Positions 22,740 through 32,463 of a stretch of DNA of 38,931 nucleotides are shown one piece after another; within the stretch, counting starts at the first letter, position 1; each line of letters starts with the position of its first letter. The stretch covers positions 1-38,931 of the forward strand of contig DAOLWP010000002.1 in the NCBI GenBank assembly GCA_035421265.1, written 5' to 3'. The notes beneath the pieces are model-generated. The model was not told the origin of the DNA and did not search any database. It saw only the letters and a program-made list of their open reading frames with translations. The translations under genes were made by a program, and so were the position numbers. This DNA comes from UBA6220 sp937870835 (GTDB lineage: Bacteria > Patescibacteriota > Minisyncoccia > Minisyncoccales > Minisyncoccaceae).

Positions 22740-24125
22740 ATGGAAGAAAATTTAGACAAAATTGTTTCATTTTGCAAGAGAAAGGGCTTCGTATTCCAAT
22801 CTTCAGAAATTTACGGCGGCTTTGCCGCAGTTTATGATTATGGGCCTTATGGCGCTTTATTAAAAAACAATATTCGCGATGCTTGGTTGAAACAAATGCT
22901 TCAATCGCAGAACAATATAGTAGTTTTAGATAGCGCTATTTTTATGCATCCTTTAGCTTGGAAGGCTTCAGGTCATTTAGATAATTTTGACGATCCTCAA
23001 ATAGATTGTAAAAAATGTAAAAATAGAATGCGGGCTGACCAAGTTTTAGAATCTTTTGGCATTAACGCAGACAAGGCTCCTTTAGATTTTATAAATAGCG
23101 AATTAGACAAGCTTAGAAAAGCAGGTAAATTAAAATGTCCGGTTTGTGGTTCTAAAGATATTACTCCAGCTAAAAGATTTTCTTTAATGGTAAAATCTAA
23201 TTTAGGTTCGCCAACCGAATCATTAAATGATTCAGAAGCAGTTTACTTGCGTCCGGAAACTTGTGGGGGCATTTATCTTAATTATAAAAATATTTTAGAT
23301 TCAACAAGAGTAAAAATACCATTTGGAGTAGCGCAAGTAGGCAAGGCTTTTCGCAATGAAATTGTAGCTCGGCAATTTATTTTTAGAACGCGCGAGTTTG
23401 AGCAAATGGAAATGCAATATTTTTTACATCCGAGCCAAATGAAAGAAAAATACGAAGAGTGGAGGAATATCCGTTATCAATGGTATTTAGAATATGGTAT
23501 TGAAGAAAAAGATATTCAATGGCATCGTCACGAAAAATTAGCGCATTATGCGAGCGAAGCTTATGATATTGAGTATGATTTTAAGTGCATAGGAGGATTT
23601 AAGGAGGTGGAAGGAATTCATGCTAGAGGAAATTGGGATTTGTCTCAGCATTCAAAATTTTCAGGAGCAGATTTATCTTACCATGACGAAAATGGTGAAA
23701 AATTTATTCCTCATATTTTAGAAACATCTGCTGGTTTAAATAGGTTTTTCTTAATGTTTATAGATAAAGCTTATACCGAAGAAGCAGTGAATGGGGAAAC
23801 GAGAGTAGTTTTGAAATTAGACCCGCGCTTAGCTCCCATAAAGGCAGCCATTTTCCCGCTTTTGAAAAACAAACTTCAACTTAAAGAAAAAGCTCAAGAA
23901 GTTTATAATCTTTTGAAATTAGAAATGATGTGCGAATATGATGACAGCGGTAATATTGGCAAAAGCTATCGCCGCCAAGACGAAATTGGCACACCTTATT
24001 GTATCACTATTGATTTTGACACATTAGAAGATAATACCGTTACTGTTAGAGACAGAGACACTATGCAGCAAGAAAGGATTAAGATTGATAATTTAGTAAG
24101 TTATTTATTAAAGAATTTGCAATAA
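22740..24125 (+). CDS. glyS: glycyl-tRNA synthetase (class II, alpha2 type)
   Basis: This 461-aa class II enzyme is of the dimeric kind found in archaea, eukaryotes and many bacteria, not the alpha2beta2 GlyQS type. It opens with KRKGFVFQSSEIYGGFAAVYDYGP. A zinc-ribbon-like insertion has CKKCKNRM near 92-99 and CPVCGSKD near 137. Motif 2 is GVAQVGKAFRNEI and motif 3 is ETSAGLNRFFLMF. The C-terminal anticodon domain (LAPIKAAIFPLLKN, then DEIGTPYCITID) is complete. It charges tRNA-Gly. The next gene begins 1 nt after the stop codon. Confidence 0.96.
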   Translation: MEENLDKIVSFCKRKGFVFQSSEIYGGFAAVYDYGPYGALLKNNIRDAWLKQMLQSQNNIVVLDSAIFMHPLAWKASGHLDNFDDPQIDCKKCKNRMRADQVLESFGINADKAPLDFINSELDKLRKAGKLKCPVCGSKDITPAKRFSLMVKSNLGSPTESLNDSEAVYLRPETCGGIYLNYKNILDSTRVKIPFGVAQVGKAFRNEIVARQFIFRTREFEQMEMQYFLHPSQMKEKYEEWRNIRYQWYLEYGIEEKDIQWHRHEKLAHYASEAYDIEYDFKCIGGFKEVEGIHARGNWDLSQHSKFSGADLSYHDENGEKFIPHILETSAGLNRFFLMFIDKAYTEEAVNGETRVVLKLDPRLAPIKAAIFPLLKNKLQLKEKAQEVYNLLKLEMMCEYDDSGNIGKSYRRQDEIGTPYCITIDFDTLEDNTVTVRDRDTMQQERIKIDNLVSYLLKNLQ

Positions 24126-24126
24126 T

Positions 24127-25203
24127 ATGCTTAAAAAAATTTCTTATACTCTAAAAGTAGCATTGCCAATTTTGGGTTGGGCAATTTTATGCATATTTTT
24201 CTTTTTTACTTTAATTATTTCTACAACTCAGTTTGGGCAATCAGGCAATTATAGCTTTTTTTTGAAGTTTGTTTTAACCCTATCTATTGTTTTAGTAATT
24301 TTAGTAATTTTAAGAATGAGCGGGCTTTTGGGAGGAGGGGATATAAAAACAATTAATAAAAATATTATAGATGAGACTTTAAATCCTCAGATATCTCTTG
24401 AAGAGGCGCAAAAAACTTTTTATTATTTAGTGCGTTTTTGCCGCAATAATTTTAGCCATTTAATTTGGATTGGTTTACCTCTCACTATTTTGGTGGGGAG
24501 TATAATGAAGGTTTATAAAAATATTTCTGAGGCAGATTTTTTAATTATTTTAGCAAGTGGAGTTGTATCAATGGTTTTATCGGCTGTTTTTGCTTCTTTA
24601 TATTCTGAATATGCGACCTTCCCAGTTATTAAGGCTATCCGAAAAAAAATAATTCAATCAAATGGAAAAATTCCTAAAATTAATTTTGATAGCATAATGT
24701 CAAAGTTTTATTTTTTATTTCTTTTCCCAATCATTACCATGCTCGTTGTTTTAATTTGCGTTTTTCCTTTCGGTTTTAATGTGGTCATTCTTTCTTTAAT
24801 TGGCACAGTGATGATTTTGATTATTGACCGGGTAATATTTTTATATTTAACAAAATCATTTTTTGAGACGCAAGAATTTGCCCAAGAAATGTATCAAGGC
24901 AAAGAAGAAATTTTTGCTATTGGCAGCATAGACAAAGAATTTGTTGAGTTAATGGATAATTTGAATGCAGCTGGTGAAAAGGTTTGGTCATTAAAGCAAG
25001 AATCTGATTTGGCGCGAAAAAATATGGAGGAAAAAGTTAAAGAATTGGAAAAATTTTTTGACTTAACCATTAATCGTGAAATTAAAATGGTTGAATTAAA
25101 AAAAGAATTAAAAGCAGCCAAACAGGCCCTAAAAGAGTTTAAAAATAGAAAAACAAAGAATAAAAAAAATGACAAAACAAACAATAAAACAAAAAAATTA
25201 TAA
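24127..25203 (+). CDS. unknown polytopic membrane protein with C-terminal coiled coil
   Basis: This 358-aa protein has six hydrophobic segments (about 13-33, 46-63, 111-129, 136-158, 194-216 and 219-238), with a charged loop near 80-105. From about 270 to 345 it is a highly charged helix likely to form a coiled coil, and it ends in a K/N/T-rich tail. I do not recognise the family. The cytoplasmic coiled coil suggests scaffolding or partner binding (inference). Its last 35 nt overlap the start of the M16 peptidase gene in another frame, which implies coupled expression. Confidence 0.6.
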   Translation: MLKKISYTLKVALPILGWAILCIFFFFTLIISTTQFGQSGNYSFFLKFVLTLSIVLVILVILRMSGLLGGGDIKTINKNIIDETLNPQISLEEAQKTFYYLVRFCRNNFSHLIWIGLPLTILVGSIMKVYKNISEADFLIILASGVVSMVLSAVFASLYSEYATFPVIKAIRKKIIQSNGKIPKINFDSIMSKFYFLFLFPIITMLVVLICVFPFGFNVVILSLIGTVMILIIDRVIFLYLTKSFFETQEFAQEMYQGKEEIFAIGSIDKEFVELMDNLNAAGEKVWSLKQESDLARKNMEEKVKELEKFFDLTINREIKMVELKKELKAAKQALKEFKNRKTKNKKNDKTNNKTKKL

Positions 25204-26461
25204 TAAAATAACTTTAGAAAATGGGTTAAGAATTATTACAATTCCTCAAAAAGAAACCAAAGCGGTAACAATTTTAGTATTGGTGGGAACTGGTTCTAAA
25301 TATGAAACTAAAAATATATCTGGCGTTTCTCATTTTTTAGAACATATGTTTTTTAAGGGCACCAAAAAAAGAAAAACGCCTACGGAAATAGCAGAGTTTT
25401 TAGATAGGTTGGGCGGAGATTATAATGCTTTTACTAGCGAAGAAATGACTGGTTATTATGCTAAAGTAGAAGCTAATCATTTTAAGGAAGCGTTAGATTG
25501 GGTTGCGGATATATTTTTACATTCAACCTTGCCCATACAAGAAATAGAAAAAGAGCGGGGAGTAATTATTGAAGAGATTAAAATGTATGAAGACAATCCA
25601 ATGCGTTATATTGGAGAAATTTGGAAAGAGCTGCTTTATGGAGATCAGCCAGCAGGATGGGATATTGCTGGAACACGAAAAACTGTTTCTCAAATTAAAA
25701 GAGAAGATTTATTAAAGTATATGGCCACTCAATATGTAGCCAAAAACACAATTATTTGTGTGTCTGGTAATTTCCAAGAGCAGGAGGCAATTAGTAAAGT
25801 TAAAAATCAATTTCTTAATATCCGAACCGGAACTTATAAAGACAAGCCAAAAGTTAATGAATGCCAGACCAAACCTCAAACAAAATTGCTTTATAAAGAT
25901 ATTAAACAAACTCATATTGCTTTAGGAGTGAGGGCTTATAATATTTTTCACCCAGACCGTTTTGTTTTAGATATTTTAGCTATTTTATTAGGAGGAATGA
26001 TGAGCTCGCGCTTGTTTAATAAAGTTCGTGAAAAATTAGGAGCAGCTTATTATGTTAGAACTAATTATGAAAGCGATACAGATACAGGAGAAGTGGTAAC
26101 TTTTACGGGAGTAGATAATGCTAAATTAGAAAAAGTTATTAAGACAATTTTACAAGAATATAAAAAAATTACTAAAGAGAAATTAGGAGCAGCTGAATTA
26201 AAAAAGGTTAAAGATTGTTATAAAGGAAGATTAATTTTAGGATTAGAATCATCTGACGATAAAGCATCTTTTTATGCTACTCAAGAGCTACTAATGAAAA
26301 ATATTTTAACCCCAGAGCAAATTATTGAAAAGATTGAAAAAATAACAGCAGTAGACATTCAAAGAGTGGCGCGGGACATTTTTGTTCCTGAAAAATTAAA
26401 CTTCGCTATTTTAGGGAAACACAAAGATGATAAACTTTTTCAAAAATTATTGCATTTTTAA
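25169..26461 (+). CDS. M16 family zinc metallopeptidase (PqqL/processing protease-like)
   Basis: This 430-aa protein has the inverted zinc motif H55-x2-E58-H59 (SHFLEHMFFKGT) and the distal ligand glutamate about E135 (GVIIEEIKMYEDNPMR). The partner domain begins after about 215. It shows LGGMMSSRLFNKVREKLGAAYYV near 277-300, typical of the active subunit of mitochondrial-processing-peptidase-like M16B enzymes. These degrade or process peptides in a clam-shell dimer. No signal peptide is seen, so it is probably cytoplasmic. A stand-alone copy without a paired inactive subunit suggests a homodimer. It starts inside the end of the unknown membrane protein gene. Confidence 0.92.
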   Translation: MTKQTIKQKNYNKITLENGLRIITIPQKETKAVTILVLVGTGSKYETKNISGVSHFLEHMFFKGTKKRKTPTEIAEFLDRLGGDYNAFTSEEMTGYYAKVEANHFKEALDWVADIFLHSTLPIQEIEKERGVIIEEIKMYEDNPMRYIGEIWKELLYGDQPAGWDIAGTRKTVSQIKREDLLKYMATQYVAKNTIICVSGNFQEQEAISKVKNQFLNIRTGTYKDKPKVNECQTKPQTKLLYKDIKQTHIALGVRAYNIFHPDRFVLDILAILLGGMMSSRLFNKVREKLGAAYYVRTNYESDTDTGEVVTFTGVDNAKLEKVIKTILQEYKKITKEKLGAAELKKVKDCYKGRLILGLESSDDKASFYATQELLMKNILTPEQIIEKIEKITAVDIQRVARDIFVPEKLNFAILGKHKDDKLFQKLLHF

Positions 26462-26513
26462 TAATAATATAATTAATATATTAAAAGCTTAAAATTATAA
26501 AAATAAATTTTTT

Positions 26514-27542
26514 ATGGCGCAACAAAATACTTTAAAGTGGGATATTCCTTGGTCAGCTTTATTTAAAATTGTTTTAGTGGCAGCAGTCGCGTATGCTTTG
26601 TTTCTTATTCGCGATATTTTAATTTTGGCATTAGCGGCCTTAGTAATATCTATTATTTTTAATCCAGCTATTAATTTTTTAAGCAAAAAAAGAATTCCTC
26701 GCCCCGTTGCTGTGGTTTTGGTTTATTTAGTAGTTGTTGGCATAATAGGCTTGCTTGTTTATTTAGCAGCTCCGCCAATTATTGAAGAAGTAGGCAATTT
26801 TTATCAAAATTTTTCAGATTATTTTTCTGAATTTATGGAAAGATTTTCTGAATTATTTAGAATTAATTTACTTGATTGGAATAGCTTGCTAAATAATTCT
26901 ATTATCAATGATAATTTATTAAATGTTTCTAAAAACATAATAAATTTTCTTTATTCGTTCATAGGAGGGACAGCTTCAATGGTGACAATGTTTGTTTTAG
27001 CATTTTTCTTATCGGTAGAGGAAAATGAGTTAACTAAAATGATTAAATCTTTTGCCCCTAAAAAGTGGGAAGAAGATATTTTGAAAGCTTGGCAAAAAAG
27101 TCAAGAACAAGTGATGGGTTGGTTTGGCGGTCGGCTCATTGCCTCATTAGCTGTAGCCTTAATGACTTTTATTGTTTGCCTTTTTTTAAATATTAAATTA
27201 GCAGTGTCTATTAGTTTAATTTCTGGAATGTTAAATTTGGTTCCTTTGATTGGGCCAATTATATCAGGAGCGCTTTTGTTTTTGCTGGGAATATTAAATT
27301 CTTGGCAAACCGCTTTTTTACTTTTAATTTTTTCTATTATAATTCAATTTATAGAAAATAATTTATTAACTCCTTTTGTATCTAAACAAATTATTGGCAT
27401 TCCTAATTTTTTAGTTTTATTATCAATTTTAATAGGCGGACAACTATTGGGAGCAGTGGGGGCGATTTTAGCTATTCCTTTAGCGGCCGTAGTATACGAA
27501 ACGTTAAGAAACTATATTGTTTATAAAAAAGAGAATGAATAA
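26514..27542 (+). CDS. AI-2E family (PerM/YdiK-like) transporter
   Basis: This 342-aa polytopic protein has about eight hydrophobic segments. Two are near the N-terminus (17-34, 36-52), one is at 62-84, and a cluster runs from about 145 to 335. Family landmarks are NFLSKKRIPRPVAVVLVYL after the first helices, a long amphipathic middle region, then GMLNLVPLIGPIISGALLFLLG and NNLLTPFVSKQIIGI. Members export or exchange small molecules; few have proven substrates, and the AI-2 name should not be taken as the function here. It is followed after 6 nt by metG. Confidence 0.9.
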   Translation: MAQQNTLKWDIPWSALFKIVLVAAVAYALFLIRDILILALAALVISIIFNPAINFLSKKRIPRPVAVVLVYLVVVGIIGLLVYLAAPPIIEEVGNFYQNFSDYFSEFMERFSELFRINLLDWNSLLNNSIINDNLLNVSKNIINFLYSFIGGTASMVTMFVLAFFLSVEENELTKMIKSFAPKKWEEDILKAWQKSQEQVMGWFGGRLIASLAVALMTFIVCLFLNIKLAVSISLISGMLNLVPLIGPIISGALLFLLGILNSWQTAFLLLIFSIIIQFIENNLLTPFVSKQIIGIPNFLVLLSILIGGQLLGAVGAILAIPLAAVVYETLRNYIVYKKENE

Positions 27543-27548
27543 ATTCAA

Positions 27549-29024
27549 ATGAAAAAAATATTTATTAGCACAGCTATTGATTATGTAAATGCAGCTCCTC
27601 ATTTGGGTCATGCTTTAGAAAAAATTCAAGCCGATGTTTTAGCAAGACATTATCGTGCCTTAGGCAATACAGTTTTTTTCTTAAGCGGGACTGACGAAAA
27701 TAGTTTGAAAAATGTGCGGAGCGCTGAAAAAGCAGGACAGCCAATAAAAGAATTTGTAGACCGAAATTACGAAAGGTTTTTTGCCCTAAAACAATCCTTA
27801 GATTTATCTTATGATGATTTTGTTCGGACAACAGAATCGCGCCATATAGCGGCTGTTCAGAAATTATGGCAAGTTTGCTCTAAAGATATTTATAAGAAAA
27901 AATATGGAGGGCTTTACTGTGTAGGTTGCGAAGAATTTTATAAAGAAGACGAGTTAGCTCCAGGGGGTTTATGCCCTGACCATTTAACAAAACCAGAATT
28001 TATAGAAGAAGAAAATTATTTTTTTAAGCTTATTAATTATGCTGATAAAATTAAAAAAATTATTGAAACCGATGAATTAAAAATTATTCCCGAATCTCGC
28101 AAGAATGAATTATTAAGTTTTATTAATTCAGGATTGCAAGATTTTTGCATATCTCGTTTATCCGAAAGAGCAAAGGGGTGGGGGATTGATGTCCCCAATG
28201 ATTCAAGTCAAAAAATTTGGGTTTGGTTTGATGCTTTAAGCAACTATATTTCCGCTTTAGGTTATGGGAGCGAAAGAGAAGATAAATTTAATGAATATTG
28301 GCAAGGAGAGAGTTTGCGTTTGCATGTGGTTGGCAAGGGAATTACCCGCTTCCATACTATTTATTGGCCAGCCATGCTTATGTCAGCTGGTTTAAGTTTA
28401 CCTAATATAATTTTTAGTCATGGCTATGTTACTGTTAATGGTCAAAAAATGTCTAAATCTTTAAATAATATTGTTGACCCGTTTGAATTAGTTAAACAAT
28501 ATGGTGCCGATGCTGTCCGTTATTATCTTTTGCGTGAAATTCCAACCCTAGGAGATGGTGATTTTACTTATGAAAAATTTGAAAAAAGATATAATTCCGA
28601 TTTAGCTAAAGGATTGGGCAATCTTTTTTCTCGGACCACGGCAATGACTTTTAACGCTGGCCTTAATCAAAATTTTAAGATTAATCCAAGTATTCAGGCA
28701 ATTCAAAAAATACAAGAAATTCAAAAAAAATATGAAAACAGTTTTGCTAATTTTAATTTAAATGAAGCATTGTCTCAAGTTTGGGAATTAGTATCAGCTT
28801 GTGATAAATATATTGATATTGAACAGCCGTGGAGTTTGTCTGAAACAAAAAAACAGCAAGAAGTATTTTCAAATTTATTATATTCGCTTCAAAAGATAGG
28901 CGAATTGCTTAATCCATTTATGCCCCAAACATCAGAAAAAATATTAATTAGTTTAAATGAGAAAAATGGCATTTTTAATATTACAAAAACAGAACCATTA
29001 TTTCCTCGCTTAAAAAATGTTTGA
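27549..29024 (+). CDS. metG: methionyl-tRNA synthetase
   Basis: This 491-aa class I enzyme starts with IFISTAIDYVNAAPHLGHAL, where HLGH is the HIGH motif. A CP zinc knuckle reads YCVGCEEFY...CPDH. WFDALSNYISALGYG and KMSKSLNNIVDPF, with the intact KMSKS loop, follow. The anticodon-binding helical domain is present, but the chain stops there without the C-terminal EMAP-like dimerisation domain. That matches the short MetRS class. It charges both initiator and elongator tRNA-Met. The stop codon overlaps the tatD start by 8 nt. Confidence 0.96.
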   Translation: MKKIFISTAIDYVNAAPHLGHALEKIQADVLARHYRALGNTVFFLSGTDENSLKNVRSAEKAGQPIKEFVDRNYERFFALKQSLDLSYDDFVRTTESRHIAAVQKLWQVCSKDIYKKKYGGLYCVGCEEFYKEDELAPGGLCPDHLTKPEFIEEENYFFKLINYADKIKKIIETDELKIIPESRKNELLSFINSGLQDFCISRLSERAKGWGIDVPNDSSQKIWVWFDALSNYISALGYGSEREDKFNEYWQGESLRLHVVGKGITRFHTIYWPAMLMSAGLSLPNIIFSHGYVTVNGQKMSKSLNNIVDPFELVKQYGADAVRYYLLREIPTLGDGDFTYEKFEKRYNSDLAKGLGNLFSRTTAMTFNAGLNQNFKINPSIQAIQKIQEIQKKYENSFANFNLNEALSQVWELVSACDKYIDIEQPWSLSETKKQQEVFSNLLYSLQKIGELLNPFMPQTSEKILISLNEKNGIFNITKTEPLFPRLKNV

Positions 29025-29769
29025 TACACATGCCCATCTTAATTTTTCTGATTTTGACGAAGATAGAGAAGAAATAATTACAGAATGCGGAAAAAATAAT
29101 ATTAAAATAATCAATCCGGGGACTGATTTAACTACTTCTATTTCTGCTGTTGAATTAGCGCGTCAATATAATAATGTATATGCTGGCATAGGAATGCATC
29201 CAACTGAAATTAATAATTTAGATTTTCAACCCGAAGATTATAAAAAACTTTTTTGTTCTAAAGTTGTGGCAATTGGGGAAATTGGTTTAGATTTTTGGCG
29301 ATTACCAAAACAAGAAGATGACCGAAATAATGAGATAAAAAAACAAGAAATTATTTTTAATCAGCAATTAGACTTAGCTTCCGAATTTAATTTGCCTATT
29401 ATTGTCCATTGCCGAGCTGCCTTTGATTCTGTTTTTAAGATTCTTCAAATTAAACAATGCCAAGGAGTTTTACATTGTTTTAGCGGCAATTGGAAAGAGG
29501 CTCAAAAATTTTTAGATTTAGGTTTTTATTTAGGAATAGATGGTATTATTTTTAAGTTAAATCTAATTGATGTAATAAAAAATTGTCCCTTAAACAAGAT
29601 ATTGCTTGAAACAGATTGTCCTTTTTTATCTCCGCCTAATTTTTCAAAAAGAAATACGCCCTTATCCTTGCCTATAATAGCCAAAGAAGTGGCAAAAATT
29701 AAAAATATCAGCGTAAAAGAGGTAGAAGAAATTACAGACCGCAATGCCAAAACATTATTTAATATCTGA
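29017..29769 (+). CDS. tatD: TatD family metal-dependent DNase
   Basis: This 250-aa TIM-barrel hydrolase shows the family metal ligands: FDTHAHLNF (H4, H6), IGEIGLDFW, PIIVHCRAA, VLHCFSGNW and ETDCPFLSPPN. TatD proteins act as 3'-5' exonucleases on DNA and have been tied to repair and DNA turnover. It overlaps the end of metG by 8 nt, a gene pairing (metG-tatD) common in bacteria, which supports both calls. Confidence 0.94.
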   Translation: MFDTHAHLNFSDFDEDREEIITECGKNNIKIINPGTDLTTSISAVELARQYNNVYAGIGMHPTEINNLDFQPEDYKKLFCSKVVAIGEIGLDFWRLPKQEDDRNNEIKKQEIIFNQQLDLASEFNLPIIVHCRAAFDSVFKILQIKQCQGVLHCFSGNWKEAQKFLDLGFYLGIDGIIFKLNLIDVIKNCPLNKILLETDCPFLSPPNFSKRNTPLSLPIIAKEVAKIKNISVKEVEEITDRNAKTLFNI

Positions 29770-29798
29770 TTGATAATTATTTTTGGGTATGCTATTCT
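29770..29798 (+). promoter_or_regulatory. promoter upstream of the small membrane protein/leuS
   Basis: TTGATA (29770-29775), a 17-nt spacer and an extended -10, TGC-TATTCT (29793-29798), sit between tatD and the next ATG at 29805. With a usual 6-7 nt offset the first base of the transcript would be the A of the ATG, so the message is probably leaderless. Confidence 0.6.
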
Positions 29799-29804
29799 TT
29801 AAGT

Positions 29805-30008
29805 ATGGAAATAAGTTTTTGGGCTATTTTAATAAGGAAATTCTTATTTGGTTTGGCAGTAGGAGTGGGTTTTTATGCCGTAATGTTGTATGGCAAAGCA
29901 ATGTTAGAAAGAGCAATTTTAAACCGAAAAATTGAAGATAATGCTTATTTTTGGGGGGGAGTAATTATATCAATTTTCTTAGCTATTTTAGCTATGATTT
30001 TTATTTAA
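29805..30008 (+). CDS. small two-helix membrane protein of unknown function
   Basis: This 67-aa protein has two hydrophobic helices, about 8-27 (FGLAVGVGFYAVMLY) and 48-66 (WGGVIISIFLAILAMIFI). A charged connecting loop between them (KAMLERAILNRKIEDNAY) is probably cytoplasmic. It lies 7 nt before leuS and directly behind a good promoter. I do not recognise a family. The gene is short but has clear codon structure and membrane topology, so it is likely real. Confidence 0.6.
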   Translation: MEISFWAILIRKFLFGLAVGVGFYAVMLYGKAMLERAILNRKIEDNAYFWGGVIISIFLAILAMIFI

Positions 30009-30015
30009 TTAAATT

Positions 30016-32463
30016 ATGAAAGAACAATATCAACCACAAATAATAGAGAAGAAATGGCAGGATTATTGGGAACTAAATAAAATTTTTGAAACCAAAGAAA
30101 TAGCAAATCAACCTAAAATATATATTTTAGATATGTTTCCATATCCCTCTGGGGTTGGCATTCATGTGGGCCACCTAAAGGGATATGTAGCTACTGATAT
30201 TTTGGCGCGTTTAAAAAGAATGCAAGGATTTAATGTTTTACATCCGATTGGCTGGGATGCTTTTGGTTTGCCCGCGGAAAATTTTGCTGTCAAAACCGGC
30301 ATTCATCCGGTTATTACTACTGCCGAAAATATAGCTAATATTAAAAGTCAGTTTAAGAAAGTTGGTTTAAGTTATGATTGGGATAGAGAAATAAATACTA
30401 CTGATCCAAATTATTATAAATGGACGCAGTGGATATTCTTAAAATTATATGAACATAATTTAGCTTACAAAAAAATATTGCCTATTAATTGGTGTCCTTC
30501 TTGCAAAACTGGGTTAGCAAATGAAGAGGTTGTGAGTGGTTGCTGTGAACGGTGTGGCGCTAAAGTTACCAAAAAAGAATTAAACCAATGGGTTTTGAAA
30601 ATTACCGAATACGCAAACCGGCTTTTAGAAGATTTAGAACCATTAGATTGGCCAGAAAAAATTAAAGAAATGCAAAGAAATTGGATTGGACGAAGCGAAG
30701 GATGGGAGTTGATTTTTAATCTTAAAAATAGCGATGAAAAAATTGTTGTTTTTACAACTAGGGCCGATACTTTATTTGGATGCACATATATTGTTTTAGC
30801 TCCTGAACATCCTTTAATCAAAAAAATTATTAATCAAATTGAAAATAAGGAAGAAGTATTAGATTATATTGAGCAAAGTAAAAATAAAAGCGACATAGAA
30901 AGAATTAGCGAAGTTAAAAATAAAACCGGTATAGAGGTTAAAGGGCTTGTTGCCATTAATCCAATTAATGAGCAAGAAATAAAAATTTTTGTAGCCGATT
31001 ATGTTTTAGGAGAATATGGAACCGGAGCAGTAATGGCTGTACCAGCTCATGATGAGCGAGATTTTGATTTTGCGAAAAAATATCAGTTGCCAATTAAATA
31101 TGTAATAAAGCCAAAAACAGAAAATAATCAAAATCCGTTTTCTAATAATATAGTTGAATTTAATCAAGCTTTTATTGAAGACGGAATTTTATTAAATTCC
31201 GGTGAATTTAATGGATTGTCATCTGAAGAAGCCCGGGAAAAGATTGGCCAAAAATTAAAACAACAAAATAAAGCCGAAAAAAAAGTCAATTATAAACTTC
31301 GTGATTGGATTTTCAGTCGGCAAAGATATTGGGGCGAACCAATTCCAATTATTCAGTGCGAAAAATGCGGTTTAGTGCCTTTAGAGGAAAAAGATTTACC
31401 ATTAGAATTGCCCCAGGTAGAAAAATATGAACCGACTGGAACTGGTGAATCTCCTTTAGCTAATATAAGTGAATGGGTTAATGTAAAATGTCCTCGCTGC
31501 GGCGGATTAGCCAAAAGAGAAACCAATACAATGCCTCAATGGGCTGGTAGTTGTTGGTATTATTTAAGATATCTTGACCCTCATAATAATCAAGCTTTAG
31601 TTGATTCAGAAAAAGAAAAAAAATGGATGCCGGTTGATTTATATGTAGGGGGTGTTGAACATGCAGTTTTGCATTTGCTTTATGCGCGTTTTTGGCACAA
31701 ATTTTTATTTGATATTGGCGTTGTTTCTACTAAAGAACCTTTTCAATCTTTAAGAAACCAAGGGCTTATTTTAGCTTATGATGGACAAAAAATGTCTAAA
31801 TCAAAAGGCAATGTTGTTTCTCCAGATGAAATTATTGATGAATTTGGCGCTGATACTTTACGGGTTTATGAAATGTTTATGGGTCCTTTTGACCAAGCAA
31901 TTATTTGGAATCCTCAAGGAGTTAGGGGTGTTTTTAGATTTTTAAATCGGACTTGGGATTTAATTATGGAAGCAAAAGATAATTTAAGCAGTTCAGCAGA
32001 AGTAATGTCTGAAACGGAAAAGTTAATTAAAAAGACAACCCAAGAATTAGAAAAAATGAAATTTAATACTGCAATTGCGTTTTTTATGGAATATATTAAT
32101 TTTGTTTCAGAGAGAAAAACCGAGTTAGGAAGAGAAGCAATTGAAAAGTTTTTAATTATTTTTTATCCTTTTGCCCCTCATTTTTGTGAAGAACTATGGG
32201 AGCAATTAGGACATCAAGAAAGCTTAAGCTTGGTTTCTTGGCCTAAAGCAAATGAACAAATTATTTTAAAAAATAAAACCATTTTAGTAGTTCAAATTAA
32301 TGGCAAAGTAAGAGATAAATTAGAAGTAGAAGAAGGATTAAGCCAAGAGCAAATTTTAGATGTCTTAAAGAAAAATAAAAAAATAATTAAATGGTTGGAT
32401 GGCGAAGCAATTAAAAATGTTATTTTTGTGCCTAATAAAATTATTAATCTTTTAACAAAATAA
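30016..32463 (+). CDS. leuS: leucyl-tRNA synthetase
   Basis: This is an 815-aa bacterial-type LeuRS. HIGH is in FPYPSGVGIHVGHLKGY, followed by HPIGWDAFGLPAENFA. A zinc-like pair of CxxC knuckles (WCPSC...CCERC) is present. The CP1 editing domain shows VVFTTRADTLFG and GTGAVMAVPAHDERDFDFA, including the aspartate needed for hydrolysis. WAGSCWYYLRYLDPHN and KMSKSKGNVVSPD complete the catalytic part. The C-terminal domain ends IVVQINGKVRDKLEV-like. It charges tRNA-Leu and clears mischarged products. It is followed after 2 nt by glmS. Confidence 0.97.
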   Translation: MKEQYQPQIIEKKWQDYWELNKIFETKEIANQPKIYILDMFPYPSGVGIHVGHLKGYVATDILARLKRMQGFNVLHPIGWDAFGLPAENFAVKTGIHPVITTAENIANIKSQFKKVGLSYDWDREINTTDPNYYKWTQWIFLKLYEHNLAYKKILPINWCPSCKTGLANEEVVSGCCERCGAKVTKKELNQWVLKITEYANRLLEDLEPLDWPEKIKEMQRNWIGRSEGWELIFNLKNSDEKIVVFTTRADTLFGCTYIVLAPEHPLIKKIINQIENKEEVLDYIEQSKNKSDIERISEVKNKTGIEVKGLVAINPINEQEIKIFVADYVLGEYGTGAVMAVPAHDERDFDFAKKYQLPIKYVIKPKTENNQNPFSNNIVEFNQAFIEDGILLNSGEFNGLSSEEAREKIGQKLKQQNKAEKKVNYKLRDWIFSRQRYWGEPIPIIQCEKCGLVPLEEKDLPLELPQVEKYEPTGTGESPLANISEWVNVKCPRCGGLAKRETNTMPQWAGSCWYYLRYLDPHNNQALVDSEKEKKWMPVDLYVGGVEHAVLHLLYARFWHKFLFDIGVVSTKEPFQSLRNQGLILAYDGQKMSKSKGNVVSPDEIIDEFGADTLRVYEMFMGPFDQAIIWNPQGVRGVFRFLNRTWDLIMEAKDNLSSSAEVMSETEKLIKKTTQELEKMKFNTAIAFFMEYINFVSERKTELGREAIEKFLIIFYPFAPHFCEELWEQLGHQESLSLVSWPKANEQIILKNKTILVVQINGKVRDKLEVEEGLSQEQILDVLKKNKKIIKWLDGEAIKNVIFVPNKIINLLTK

